DNA of 64,000 bases from Aquila chrysaetos chrysaetos (GCF_900496995.4 NC_044006.1:41615120-41679119), one strand, 5' to 3'. Positions 11,765 to 25,745 are shown, counted from the first letter of the stretch. The notes: generated by a model not told the origin, from the sequence alone. Program-made: numbers and translations.

Positions 11765-12200
11765 ATGAGTTCCTATTTCGTGAATCCCACTTTCCCGGGG
11801 AGCCTGCCCGGGGGCCAGGACTCTTTCCTCGGGCAGATCCCCCTTTACCCGGCGGGCTATGATGCTCTCAGGCATTTTCCGGCTTCGTACGGGGCAAGCA
11901 GCCTGCAGGACAAGACTTACACCTCACCTTGTTTCTACCAACAGTCCAACACCGTCATTGCTTGCAATCGGGCTTCCTATGAGTACGGAGCCTCTTGTTT
12001 TTATTCGGACAAGGAAATTAGTAGCGCCTCTCCCTCCGGCAGCGGCAAACAGAGGGGGCCCGGGGACTACCTGCACTTTTCTCCCGATCAACAGTACAAA
12101 TCCAGCGGCGTGCAAGCCAAAATTGTAAATGACGAAGGCACCGACCGGAAGTACACGAGCCCTGTTTACCCCTGGATGCAGCGGATGAACTCCTGCGCTG
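11765..12200 (+). CDS. HOXA6: HOXA6 homeobox protein, exon 1
   Basis: Exon 1 encodes residues 1-145 plus one base of codon 146. It starts with [10 protein letters not shown], typical of Hox5/6 paralogs, and carries the PBX-interacting YPWM at residues 135-138 (context [10 protein letters not shown], diagnostic of Hox6). The donor GTAAGG is at 12201, phase 1. The full protein is 231 aa against 233 in human HOXA6. HOXA6 is a nuclear regulator of thoracic axial identity. The start is the first ATG in frame and aligns with family N-termini. Confidence 0.97.
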
Positions 12201-12470
12201 GTAAGGCATTTCGATGCAATCGGGGGGTGGGGGGTGGGCATTGAAGGAAAAGTTTTTTTCCCCAGGATTTTTTTTTTTTTTTTCTTTTTTTTTGGTTCTT
12301 AGATAAAGTCCAGACTGCCGGAGAGACGCGGTTCCTGCAGGGCAGTGCGTAACACGAAACCTTCCCAGGTTATTTTAGACCTGGCACGTTGGCACCCTGG
12401 GAACGGTGGCCGAGAGCCCAGCTTGTGGGTTCACTGGCGAAAGTTACCGGGGAATCCTTAAGAAGCAGGC

Positions 12471-12498
12471 AAAAAAAAAAAAAAAAAAAAAAAAAAAA
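12471..12498. repeat. A28 homopolymer
   Basis: A run of 28 A's followed by A-rich sequence in the HOXA6 intron. Its length is likely uncertain in the assembly. Confidence 0.85.
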
Positions 12499-13138
12499 GA
12501 AAGAAAAAAGGAGAAAAAACCCAGCAGAGCAGCTTTCCCACTCTCCTAAAGCCACCCCAAAGCCTCTGCTCTGCTTCTTCATTGTCACAGGGCGATGCAG
12601 GGAATATGCCCTCTGTACGGGGGATCCAATGCATTTGTGGCACATTCCTCCTCGCCCCCCTCCCCCAGCTCATTAGCCTGTGAGTATTGGATATTGAGAG
12701 CACGTTTCTGGGGCCGTGGGCGCACTTCCATGGCATCGGGGATTTTCGCTGACTTACGAGTGAACTTCACGTAATTGAACTATTCTGTCCAGGAGTGGTG
12801 CTGGGGGGGGAGGGTTGTGTTGGGGTGGCACTTCTTTTTAATAATCCCATATTAAGACGTTTACTTCCAATGTTTGCTAACGACTCCTCTCCTCTCCCCT
12901 CCTCCCGAGTTTATGTTTGCTGGACTGTGGGTCGCATTTCTTTTTCGGAAAGTTAAACTTTTAGCAAGACCATTCTGATGCTGCTTTGCATTCCAAGGCA
13001 ATAAATTCCGGAGCAAATGGCAAAGGCTATTCTATGATCTTTAGCTGATGTCTATAATTATAGTTAAATTACAGACCCTCTGTAGTCACGGCCATGGCAA
13101 TAGAACGTGTTTGTGTCAACACACCCGCATATGCGTGC

Positions 13139-13215
13139 ACACACACACGCACACACACACGCGTGCAGCTCCCCGGATAGCACACGTGTGTGTGTGTGTG
13201 TGTGTGTGTGTGAGC

Positions 13216-13248
<33 letters not shown>

Positions 13249-13255
13249 TGCGCGC
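13139..13255. repeat. Facing (CA)n and (GT)n microsatellites
   Basis: A CA/CG tract at 13139-13164 is followed after a short unique spacer by a long GT/GC tract at 13185-13255. The two are complementary and could pair as a hairpin in the HOXA6 pre-mRNA. Confidence 0.85.
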
Positions 13256-13340
13256 AGAGGCTCTCAGCACGCCGAGGGCAGACTCTGCTCAGCGATTCAC
13301 ACGGGTGCTACCTACTCCGCTTTCCCTAGGTCCACCTTAA

Positions 13341-13889
<549 letters not shown>

Positions 13890-15480
13890 AACCACGTTTA
13901 ATAAACGCTACCAGGCCTTTCCTTAGCGCTTACTATTACTATTATTATTTACCTTGTGTTCCTTCTGCTACAAAAATCCTATAGGTTTGTCACAGTCTAT
14001 TAATTCCCAAAAGGCTTGGTTAAAAGATGTACATTTGCAATCATCTGTGGCTTGCTTTAATATATGTGGAAGTCCTAGCTTTCGAGCTACAGGCATGTAT
14101 GTATATAACCACCTTTCCAAAGCATAGATGGCATTGCTTAAAGTGTTAGAGAAATGGCCCAGATTTTTAAATATTTGAGGTGAGCATCTGTGTGTGGGTG
14201 AGTGTCCCTGGCGTGCCTGTGTGAGAAGAGATAAGCGAGTGATTTTTTTTTTTTTTTTTAATTAGGAAGGTTCATATTGTAGAAATACGAGAGATTTTAG
14301 AAAATCCTGGGTTTGTGTTTTTGCTAACTCCCGCTACGTCGGGCCGTCTCATTATGCTGTGTTTGGGAGCTTACAGTCTGCAGGGGAGAAAAAAAAGTTT
14401 TACGCATGTATAAGATATTTAAATAGCAAAAAGAGGAAAAATCCTTTTAAAAAATCGTTGTATAAAACCCCGGGTATAAACTTGCAGTTAAAAAGAAGAT
14501 GAATTGCAGGGAGATTTTTTTAAATGCCGCTGAACTGCTTAATCTGCACTACTAGTATTAAAGTAAAAACTCGGCGTTAAACTTAAGGGGAAGCGAGGGA
14601 AGAGGTTTCGGAGCGGGTGAATTTCTGTGGTTCCCGTTGAGCTTACACTGAGGTTTCAGTGAGCTCAGCTCTACACTGAAGGGGCTTTGAATTATGGACT
14701 ACATTTCTTGGGGCTTGGGTCGATCTTTCTTTCTTTTTTTTTCCCTTTCCTTTCCTTTTCTTTTCTTTTTACCTTTTTTTTTTTTTTTTTTTTTAATATT
14801 AAAAGAACAGTGTCTGTCACATTAACTCGGGGACCTTCTTCCCCGCTTTTGTGGTATCTTAATTCACATTCGCATTTCTTAGCACTGGAAAAAAAATGAA
14901 TAGATTCTCTAAAGGAAAGTAGCTGCCAAAAAGTGCTTCCACTTCGAGTTCTGTGTAAGTAAAATAAGCGCAGCGAAAATATTGATTAATATATACGCTC
15001 TGTCTCCCTGTATTATATTGTGTGTGCGTGAGTGTGCGTGTGAAGCTGTGTACAAATACACTTGTATACGCATCCAGGCTCTTTTGTTTGGAAGGCAGCG
15101 CATTTTGGGCTACCGCGCTAGAGATTTTAAAAGCCAAATCTGGAAAATACTAATGCAAAATGGCCACCGCCGCATTTAGAGTTTTGTTGTTTTGGGTTTT
15201 TGTCCGAGAGGCGGAAAAATAACGGCGGCCGTGAAGCCGCCTGGAATTTGACCCCCTAGTTGGGCAAACGCTGCACGATATTTATCTTTCCTAGGTACCT
15301 GCCATTTCACATCGGCAGGACCCGGGTGCCTCTCGAAACCTCCGGCACGGGAAAAAGGCGGGGGGGGGGGGGGGAAATTACATGTGCATATAGATATATA
15401 TGCATATGTATACACGTAGAAGGGGCACAAGCGTGGCCGGCGTGCGAGGATGGGTCACGCAGGATCTGTGACCTGGCGTG
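13890..15480. other. HOXA6 3' region and HOXA6-HOXA5 spacer
   Basis: No gene is seen. The HOXA6 3'UTR probably lies at the left end, but no convincing distal poly(A) signal was picked out. T-rich runs occur at 14240-14265 and 14730-14800. TATAAAA at 14461 and a YY1-type AAAATGGCC at 15157-15165 are the only motifs noted. Mouse Hoxa5 has long transcripts from distal promoters, so this sequence may also be transcribed as HOXA5 leader. Confidence 0.55.
15157..15165 (+). promoter_or_regulatory. YY1-type site AAAATGGCC upstream of HOXA5
   Basis: AAAATGGCC followed by ACCGCCGC matches the YY1 core (AAnATGGC). YY1 has been reported as a regulator of mouse Hoxa5 in lung; whether this is the equivalent site needs alignment. 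Confidence 0.4.
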
Positions 15481-15860
15481 AATAAGCCTCGCTCGGAGGA
15501 GAAAGCGGGCACAAAGCGGAGCGCTCGCTGCACGCAAGGCTCCCCGGCGGCCGCGGCGGGGGAGCAAGCCCCGCCGGCCCGGCGGCCTGGCCGCTCGCTC
15601 CCGGGGCCGCCGGCGGCGGCGGGCGCGGCGGCGGCGCGCCCGCTCCGCGCCGCGCCTCTCCGCGCCTCTCCGCGCCGCTCCGCGCCGCCGTCGGGGGCCG
15701 TCACCCCGGGCCGACCCCGCGGAGCCGCCGCCATCCCCCGCGCCGCCAGCGGGTGGCGCTGGAGGCCGGCGGACGGGCGGGCGGCGGCGGCGGCGGCGCG
15801 CGGCGGCGGCGCGCCCCGGGCCGCCCGCGCCCTCCCAGCTCCCCCACCAGTGCACGAGTT
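15480..15860 (+). promoter_or_regulatory. HOXA5: HOXA5 upstream CpG island
   Basis: Very CpG-dense sequence ends about 200 bases before the HOXA5 start. It holds a near-tandem CGCCTCTCCG array around 15650-15690, a CTCF motif at 15746-15760 and CGG/GCG runs at 15780-15815. Confidence 0.65.
15746..15760 (+). promoter_or_regulatory. CTCF motif at the HOXA6/HOXA5 boundary
   Basis: CCAGCGGGTGGCGCT matches CCASYAGRKGGCRSY at 14 of 15 positions; the single deviation (G for A at position 6) is tolerated in known CTCF sites. CTCF boundaries between Hoxa5 and Hoxa6 are established in mammals and separate active anterior from silenced posterior genes. The motif and its position agree; occupancy is inferred. 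Confidence 0.65.
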
Positions 15861-15906
15861 TACCTCTAGAGGTCATCAGGCAGGATTTACGACTGGACAA
15901 CAAAAG

Positions 15907-15937
15907 CACGTGATGTGAAGCCGTACCCCATATTTGG
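15907..15937 (+). promoter_or_regulatory. HOXA5: HOXA5 proximal E-box and CArG box
   Basis: CACGTG at 15907-15912 is followed by a perfect SRF CArG box, CCATATTTGG, at 15928-15937, about 130 bases before the ATG. The surrounding block looks like the conserved HOX5 proximal leader/promoter. Confidence 0.5.
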
Positions 15938-15964
15938 GTGCCTACGTAGGAGGGAACCAAGTAC

Positions 15965-15985
15965 ATGTCCCAGTCATTTCCATAA
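15965..15985 (+). other. HOXA5 leader upstream ORF (6 codons)
   Basis: ATG at 15965 and TAA at 15983 enclose six codons, 81 bases before the HOXA5 start. It is relevant only if transcription starts upstream. Confidence 0.3.
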
Positions 15986-16066
15986 TTCATCATAAATTGT
16001 GCAAGGGTGCTATAGACGCACAAAACGACCAAGAGCCACAAATCAAGCACACATATCAAAAAACAA

Positions 16067-16628
16067 ATGAGCTCTTATTTTGTAAACTCATTTTGCGGTC
16101 GCTATCCAAATGGCCCGGACTACCAGTTACATAATTATGGAGATCACAGCTCGGTGAGCGAGCAATACAGGGACTCCGCCAGCATGCACTCCGGCAGGTA
16201 CGGATACGGCTACAATGGCATGGACCTCAGCGTCGGGCGCTCTGCTTCCACCCACTTTGGTGCCAATGAGAGACCCCGCAGTTACCCGGCCAACACCACC
16301 TCTGCCTCGACAGAGCCCAGGTACAACCAGCCCGCGACGTCTTCCCACTCGCCTCCCCCTGACCCTCTGCCCTGCACCGCCGTGGCCGGTTCGCCTGTCA
16401 GCGAGAGTCACCACGGGGTGAAAAACTCCCTCGCCAACTCCACCAGCACTTCGTCCAATTCCAGCAGCAACACGCACATCAGCAGGGACGGGGTTGGCAC
16501 CTCGTCTGGGACTGAGGAAGACACTCCAGCAAGCAGCGAGCAGGCAAGTGCCCCGACCGACCAAAGCACAGCCCAGCCTTCACAGCCCCAGATCTACCCC
16601 TGGATGCGAAAACTGCACATAAGTCATG
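16067..16628 (+). CDS. HOXA5: HOXA5 homeobox protein, exon 1
   Basis: Exon 1 encodes residues 1-187 plus one base of codon 188. It begins [16 protein letters not shown], carries a Ser/Thr/Asn-rich low-complexity stretch before the hexapeptide, and has YPWM at residues 177-180 followed by RKLHISH, diagnostic of Hox5. The donor GTAAAG is at 16629, phase 1. The full protein is 270 aa, equal to human HOXA5. HOXA5 acts in the nucleus in cervical/upper thoracic patterning and lung and foregut development. Its ATG context (CAAATGAG) nearly repeats that of HOXA6, reflecting paralogy. Confidence 0.98.
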
Positions 16629-17866
<1,238 letters not shown>

Positions 17867-18695
17867 GCGTTTGATCAATTAAAAGTACTGAGCAGTATTA
17901 GCTGACCCTGCGTCTCATGTCAGTACTAAGTTGACTTTCTAAAACTTCCTTGTGTTACTTCTGTGAAGAAACCCTGTTCTTGTCGCCCTTATTCATCTTT
18001 TAATCATGAGCCTGTTTATTACCATTCTCTCGCGTGTATAAGTAGATCTGCTTTTATCGTACATTTCTTTGTCTTGAATGGCTTTGTCTTGAAAAAAATA
18101 ATAGATGTTTTAACTTATTTATATGAAGCGAGCTGTGTTACTTGAAGTAACTGTTAAAACAAAACAAAACTGAACAAAAAAGGACAAAAAAAAAGAAGGT
18201 AAAAAAAAAAGGAGAGAGAGAAAGAAACCCTCCCCCGGTTTAGTACAAATGTTATGTGTTGCACTCAACCTGCTTAACTGTGCATGTGTGGTCAAGTGTT
18301 AATGTCTGTATAGCTCCAAGCTGTTAAAAATATTTTTATTCAAACTACCTATATAATTCCTGTGTAATTAATGCTGTTGTAGAGGTGAAATGATGAAATC
18401 AACTGAACTTGTCCTACGTGTAGTGAATAGTGAATCTGTGACGAAAACTGTGATTCCAAGCAGTATGTCCTTGCTGTGCCTTTGTATATGACTCTTTGCA
18501 CGAACTCTTAGAAGTGGCTCTTATTAAGCGCAGCTTCTGTGATGTATGTTTTTTGTGAACAAAGTTACAAATATAGTCAAAGTCTGGCTGTTTGAGCAAA
18601 CTGTGATCAGCTTTTTTTTTTTTTTTGTATTTGTTTTTAAAAAAAAACTGACTGGAAATCAACAAAAAAAAATAAACTTTCTATTGTAAAGTTTT
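17867..18695 (+). other. HOXA5: HOXA5 3'UTR with poly(A) signal at 18671
   Basis: About 0.8 kb of AT-rich sequence ends near AATAAA at 18671-18676, followed by GT-rich sequence. It contains one miR-196 8-mer at 18344-18351. Confidence 0.8.
18344..18351 (+). promoter_or_regulatory. miR-196 target site in HOXA5 3'UTR
   Basis: ACTACCTA is a perfect 8-mer match to the miR-196 seed, in the AT-rich context AAACTACCTATATAA. It is a single site, unlike the array in HOXA7. Confidence 0.7.
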
Positions 18696-18972
18696 CGTGA
18701 CCTGGTTTGTGCAAAGCAAGAAGTTGAGCTTCCTGATTTGCCTCTGAAAAAAATATTAAGCCGTGCAGAGTTTTTAATAATATTTTACCTGGCTCCTGCT
18801 GCACGTTGCAAATGGTAGATGCTGCGATTGTCCGCTACCAGTATTTTTAATTGAAAGTTTGACCGTAAGTTCCTCCTTACTGGTTTCTCGCTAGGTGCAA
18901 AGCTGCATCGCAGGACCACAATCAACACCCTTTGTGGGTGAATCAACTGTTAGTTGTTTGCTGATGGTTGGG

Positions 18973-18976
<4 letters not shown>

Positions 18977-19007
<31 letters not shown>
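18977..19007. repeat. A31 homopolymer
   Basis: A run of 31 A's downstream of HOXA5. Its length is probably unreliable in the assembly. Confidence 0.85.
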
Positions 19008-19009
<2 letters not shown>

Positions 19010-19446
19010 GCTTTGTTAAAACACGCTGCTAACTCCAAGACGTGTTTGCATCGCTCTAGAATTTCTCCTGTGGTTTCATTAAGTATATTTGCAGGACAGC
19101 CACGTCCGAGCCCTCTGTGTCTATTAGTAACCCTCACTAGCCACATTCCCACTTTTCAGCCTTTAAAGATTTTTGGGTTTCTTCGCTACGATTAGTTTGC
19201 TATAAACGTAATGTTACTTACCCCATCAGAGCTTGAATGGTTAACTCTTCTGAGCTTCTAAGAGCAACTAAAGATTTGCACATTTACTCACTGGTTACAT
19301 TGATGCCTTCCCTTAAAAGTTATAAAACAGTAAACTTTATAAGCCCCAGTTCCGGCTATATGACATTTGGGTGCCAAATGAATAGGGTTTTGTCTATGAA
19401 TTAGATCGTAAAATCATCCATAGCACAGACAGATAGGCTCACTGGC

Positions 19447-19462
19447 TATAAAAAGTCACGTG
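19447..19462 (+). promoter_or_regulatory. TATA box adjoining an E-box in gene-free sequence
   Basis: TATAAAAAG (19447-19455) is followed after one base by CACGTG (19457-19462). It could be a non-coding or antisense Hox promoter, but no transcript can be shown from sequence. Confidence 0.3.
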
Positions 19463-22400
19463 GTGCCATTAAAGTAAGTTTTATGGTTTTGGGGAGTTGA
19501 CATCCAACATTATATACCACATAACATATAATCTCACTGACGCTGGACTTCATTTGACTCTTTTGCAGGCTACGTGTGCCTCCTGGCCATTCAAATTGTC
19601 AGGTTTAGGGACAGAAGTATCCAAACCACAAGTTCTCAATACTGTATGAAAAATGGCTCCTTGCAAGTCAAAGGTAAGTTTTGTGCACAAGTTCCTTAAA
19701 GTTTATTTGTACAGTGGGGAAGCTGAGGCTCCCGCTCGCTCTCGCTGCCTCTCGCCTCTCTCTTTCTTTCTCTTTCTCTTTCCCTTCCTCTCGGCCTGGA
19801 GCTTTTCAGGACGGTCCCACCGAGCCCAAGAGGCAGGATCAACCCCTAATGATCCAGGTTGCACTGCAAATCCCCCCCATCCCTTCACTCCTAGCAGCTA
19901 GCTCTCTATTTTAACGATCAAATCAAAGTAAACCACAATAAGCGACTTTGGCAGAGATGGATTTTGGGGCCTAGCTTTAATCACTTTGACTACCGCAGAA
20001 GATAATTACTTCCTTTGCTCCAATAGACTCTTCAAGTTTGGAGAGGTTTTGTTTAGCAAAGAGTAGTTACTGCAGGCGATTAAAAAAAGGAGAAACAAAA
20101 TAGATAGGGCTTGATATTATCTGGGCAGTGTCTTATGTAGGCATGATAGAGTTGGAGGCGTGCTGATATGGTAATAATCTTTGGATTGGTGAAATATGTT
20201 GCACATCAGAGCTAGTAGTAAAATGGCACAGATTGTACTGCAGCGCTTAAGATTCTTATATTCTGCATCGGGTTGTGCAGAAAGCTTTAGCTATGTATAT
20301 AGGTCCATCTGCGAGCGTGTAGTGTGTTTCGGGGATGCGCATTTATAACGTTGCTGTAACTTTTTCCAGATCCTATATGTAACTGCATAAATATAAATAT
20401 ATTTAAATTATGTGCGTGTGTGCATGCACATACAAATCGATGTATATGCCTGCATAAAGCCGTGCACATGCATACGTGTGTCTAATATCGTTGTATTTAT
20501 GTATACAAAGGGTGTGTACGCGTGTATAGATATATATGTTCCTGTGACTTTTTTTTTAAAGCGAACCAATTGACTGTAACTTGTAGCATTAATACAGGAG
20601 ACTACAGGTCATTAGAGTGCTGCAAATTATGAAATACGGGCTTGGTTTATTGAAGATTGTAAATATCCCCCTAGCTTTGCTCTCTCCCTCTCTGCCTTAT
20701 ATTGCTGGCTGCCATTGTGGGGTAGGCCCCAGCTGCGTGTTTACTTCAACATTCTTTTTATTTAAGTGGACTGTTCTCACTAGAGTGTGATTACTCAGCA
20801 ATAAACTTTATGGCCGGATTTCACTTTAGTCTTTGAATTTCCAGGACTTGAATGAAAGGGTGAAAGGAACTCTGTCTTTCTCTTGGTAGCATTAAGGCCT
20901 GATCCTTACCCTCAGAGCTGTTATTTAGGCAAGTGATCTTGGGGGGTGCAGACCGACTAGTTGGGGGCTAGGGAAGAGATTTGAGAATTGCCTCCAAAAA
21001 AACCATACACACACACACACACACACATATATATAAAATCTCCAAACCAGCTGTGAGTATCTCTTTCTTTGCTCAGGTTTGGAGTGGTAGGGATACAGCA
21101 GACTGCATTGTTTTCCTTCATGTGTCATAAAGTCGGGTTTGCAAAAGAATGAGGTGGTTTGATGCGAGCTGGGAGATGGGCTTTGTTTTATTTCGCTAGT
21201 GCTATCCCGTTTGAATATTGTGATTTAGGCTGTATCTGTTACTGTGAGCAAAAATGAGAGAAAGGCACAGGGGTACAGGAGGGTAAGGTTGTTGTGTACC
21301 TCTGCAAGGTCTGCACATTGCCGACTGATCCCTATTTTTAATTAATTTGCCTTTAATATTAAAGAAATGGTAGCACGTAAGGTTGTCTCAGATCAAGGAT
21401 CTCACAGTTTTACAAATATTTAACATTTAGAGTCAACCCCCTGTGTAAGATAAATGGAGTCCGAAGCCTTTGTGTCTCTTTATCCTTCCTATGAACACTA
21501 AACAAACACATATGCATGTACTTTATATTAAAAAAAATGGGAAAGGCTTTAAAAGTGCATATCCAAACGTACATTTGAAAATCATTTCCGTAATAAACAG
21601 CTGGAGATTTTATAGTACACTAGCTGTCACATTTTCGTCAACAGGAATACCAGAAAGTTATATATGATAGGTGTGTATTATATTATATTATATGCCATAA
21701 AATTTTATAGTTTGAGGCAAAGGCATGAAAACCCTTTAAAAGTTTGGGCTTCATTTATATACGGGTCCTTTTCCAAGGAAAATCCTTCTCTTGTAAACGT
21801 GAATGATACTAGACACAAACCATTCACAATTACTCAATATTCAACAACACTGCGTTATTTGAATTATCTGGTGAATATACAAACACGCACACCCGTTTGA
21901 CTAATATTTTAGGAACCTGGATATCATCGCGGATTGTAATTTTTCATTGTCTAGAGCGAAAAGGTTTGCTACTACATATTTTCACATTTTTTAATGTGGC
22001 TTCTGGAGCACTTTCCACGTAAAGCAGTGCACAGAGATTCAAGAACTATGGAAAAGAAAAATATCCCCCAACCCACAAGCATATAAACCACCCGTACTGC
22101 AAGAAACTCTCTAACAACAAAAGAAAGTTAGCTAGAAATGACAACTTCTCCATATTTCTGGCCCTGCCCTGTCCTAAGCAGGAGAGTTGAAGCCATTCAA
22201 ATCCAGAAATGCATTAAGATTTTCTAATCCGCTTTGAAATTTGAAATTCAAACAACCCCAGACTGCCGAACTCTACCAAAATATTCCCAGGTCCTAATTG
22301 TTTTCTGAGGGAAAATGTCATGGAGAATAATCGCTGGGAATCAGGAGAGAGGTCTTATCTGCGCACATTATTTTTTCTGCTGTGTTTGGGGGATTAATGC

Positions 22401-25400
22401 ATGCGAGTTTGTTTTACTTTCGGCATGGCAAGTGGCGTTCTGCGCATTGAAATACAGTTTACCTAATCGTTTGAAAGGAATACTTGAGTGTAGTGTGTCA
22501 TGTCTAAGCGTGAGGCCAATTAAAGATCAGGCAACTCTCTTAATGTGTGTAAGCAGTGACTTTGCAAGGCATAACTTTCTCTAAACCAGAAGTGTAACAA
22601 TCCGATGGAAAGTCATCCGTAAATTACAGCTCTGCAGCCTTGTCTAAACCCTGCAAACGCCCTAATTGCAGAACATTACGGGGAAATTATTATTCTGCCA
22701 TTTCCTTACATTTAATAAGTGTGTATCTGTGGAAGGGTGACAATAGAGTGGTTTGCAATCTGCTCCATGGGAAATTGAATGGAACAGATCATGAGAGGCG
22801 GATCAGGAGGTTTCGATTTCAAACTCTGGATACTGGAGCAATGCCTTTTCCCTCCCCGCAAATACAGATTTAACGCATTAAATGCAGACATAAGTAAATC
22901 TCCTGACCAAGTTAAGGCATCGCTTTGCTTTCTTAGCTCTTTCTCTTTCCTGCCCTTAAAATCTCCCCGATTTGTTGCAAGAGTTGCTAGCCAGAGCGCA
23001 GAAACACAGCTCCCACAGCCGCCTGCTCATCTCTGAAAATATTATCCCTTTCAAATTAAAGCATCCTCACTAATGTCTCTCTGGAAGGCAAATACTCATG
23101 GACCATCACAGTCACATGTTCCTGTAGCTACACGCACAAACAATATCAAATCTGACATAAAGAGCGTGTAAAATTTGCAAGGATTTCGCCTTATAGCACG
23201 CATAAGGAATCTTTCCTATATCCCCTCCCCAAAAAAATGTCTTTTCAATAATAATATTTGCTATGAAGGTTATTGGGTAATTATTGCAATTTTGTGGAAC
23301 AGTCCTTGCTTGAGGTGAAGTCTGTCTCTGGATAACAAATGGCAGCCCGTGCAGTTCACTGCCAGGTTAAGTAAATGCAGAAAAGATAAATCTGCACACC
23401 CTAGGAATCACCAGCAGAGCTCGCTTTAGACCAAGTTCACAGTCAACTCGTTTGCCTAGACAAGGCTTCGCAAACAATTAGAGTTGTTTCTTTATGTTAA
23501 AATCAAGGAGAAATTACTAAGACCCTCGCAGCAGAGAGCTGCAGCTTTTCCCGCAACGCTCGTCGCTACATTCCTTCCAACCTCACGCCCAGAACTTACC
23601 CAGCATTTCACCTGCAATTGTAACCATATAGCGCCTTTGAGTAACAGGCTTCCCTCCAACGCTGCCGAAAGGCTGTGCAAACTGATCTAACAGCACTTTA
23701 CAAAGCTGCGAGATTAAAGAAAAGAAAAGAAAAGGGGAACAACAACAAAAAAAAGCAATAATTAAAAATGCAAAAGTATCCGATTTCTCAACAGCAAGAA
23801 GGAAAAAGAAAAAAAAAAAAAGCCCTTAGAAAGCTGGGGGAAACGGCAGAACTATTGAAACAAACAGTGCGAGTGTCTTACTCCTAAAAGAAGCTGCATA
23901 GCTTTTGTATATCTTTGTGGTTAAGGGCGTTACAACTGCAGGTCAAAAAGTTGAGGGTCAAAAGTTTACGTTTTGCACCACTCTTAGTCATTCGCCCAGA
24001 CGGAGTTTGATGTCAATGTTATAGCCGAGATCTTGACTATCAGCACAAAAGATAAAATAGCTTTGAGTTACGTGTGTATCACAGTATGGACTCCAGGTGA
24101 ACCCTACTGGCTGAATGACCTCAATTACCGAGGAAAGGATAGAAAATTCCTCTTTTCAAGAGTAATACACGTTGTATTTCATCTTGAATTATCGGCCACA
24201 TTTGTGTCTGAATATCTCGGGTTCAGCCGCGGCAGGTAAACACGCGTGTTACCCCCACAGCAGCCGCCGATGCTGCCTCCTCCGAGAGCCAGGTAGCAAA
24301 ATGTTTCACCCTTGTTTATTATATAATAACCCGCTTTAAGAGCTTTAACGTTAAGCCTTCTCACTTTGCAAAATGGCAGGGAGATAAGATAGGGGCGAAG
24401 CTATTAACGCGTGTATCGATCCTAGCCGCGTCTTTGTTTTTGCTCTCATTTCTGTAGCGACCGCTAAACTGTGCTTAAACAGGACATGCTGGAGATAATA
24501 CGGGCTATACGTTTGGTCCGAAGGAGCTCCTTTAAAATGCGGAGCGGTGGGGCTGTGTTGTGCTACCCATGTGTTGTGCGCCCCGCGCCGCTCCGTGATT
24601 TGGAGGGTCTTCACAACCCTCTGGAATTACCCGAGGCAGCAGATCCCAGCAAAGTGGGGAGCAGGGAGGCTTGTTTTCCCTCCCTCCAGCCACCCGCCTC
24701 CCCCTCCCCCCAAGGAAAAGTTTAGTGGAATTTCTTTGCGCAGAGAGTTATTCCCACAACGCTGGGATTTTTTTTTGTTGTTTGTTCCCAGTGCCCCCTC
24801 GGCGTTGAAGCTTTAGCTCCTCGGTTAGGCGTGTGTGTAGGGACAACTGGCCAATATTGCACAGGGAATTTCATTCTGGGGGAGATCACTGCAAACCGGA
24901 TTCACCCTGGAATAATGAGAATGAGGGGTGGATGGAAGAAGGAAAGGATATTCCCAAATATTCATAAGCAGATATGAAAGGTGTGGAGGAGGGGACAGGG
25001 CGACGAGGGAGTCCGAGAAAGAGCGCACCTCCACCCATCCATGCGTTGCTGCCTTTCCACCCCCAAGGCAGGAGCCTACACCGGCCTCTGTGTAGCTGGT
25101 ACGCGTGAATTATTTGCCAGAGACACAGCTGGATCGTGGCAGGCGAGCGCTATTTCTTGGGAACAAATATGCGAGAGGTTACATTTCAGATTAGCCAAAG
25201 TGATTATTGGAGATTTTGCCTAAAGTTCCTGCTGAAGCCTGGAAAGTATATAATGCAAGTGTTTGCTCGGCGTGTGGACGTAGTTCCCAAGTTGCTGCTG
25301 TTGCTCGCTTGTAGCGAGCCCTGGCATTGCACGTTTGGGGAGCCTGCCCTCGCTGGAGATAGTCTACAACCTTTCACATTCAGAGTATTTATTTGGTGTA

Positions 25401-25709
25401 AGAGCGAAGCCTGATAACAAGCTAAAAACCGTAGCCAAATATCTATTTTGTTAGAGAATAGCAGGCGGATTGTTTCCAAGAATAACAATGCGTCTTTGAT
25501 ATACCCAGAACCAAAGCTGCTACTATAACTGGCTTACTCAAGAGTAGGTGACTGAAATCCATTTGCTTCCTCAACAAAACAATTAGTGGCTCAAATTCCA
25601 TATTTTCAATCTGGCTTAGACTAAAAATATCAATAAGAATGTCTTCAAAGAAGTTGAAAGTGCGACTTCAATAAATATTGACTCTTCTGAATTCTTGTTG
25701 AAGTTATTC

Positions 25710-25712
<3 letters not shown>

Positions 25713-25741
<29 letters not shown>
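25713..25741. repeat. A29 homopolymer
   Basis: A run of 29 A's in the HOXA5-HOXA4 spacer, 0.5 kb left of the DR5 element. Confidence 0.85.

Positions 25742-25745
<4 letters not shown>

Noticed and set aside
15307-16059. A 250-codon minus-strand frame upstream of HOXA5
   Set aside because: Runs through the HOXA5 CpG island; Arg-rich low-complexity product with no homology seen.
23940-23960. AGGTCA and GGGTCA half-sites as a RARE
   Set aside because: The spacing is nine bases, not 1, 2 or 5, so it is not a standard RAR/RXR element.
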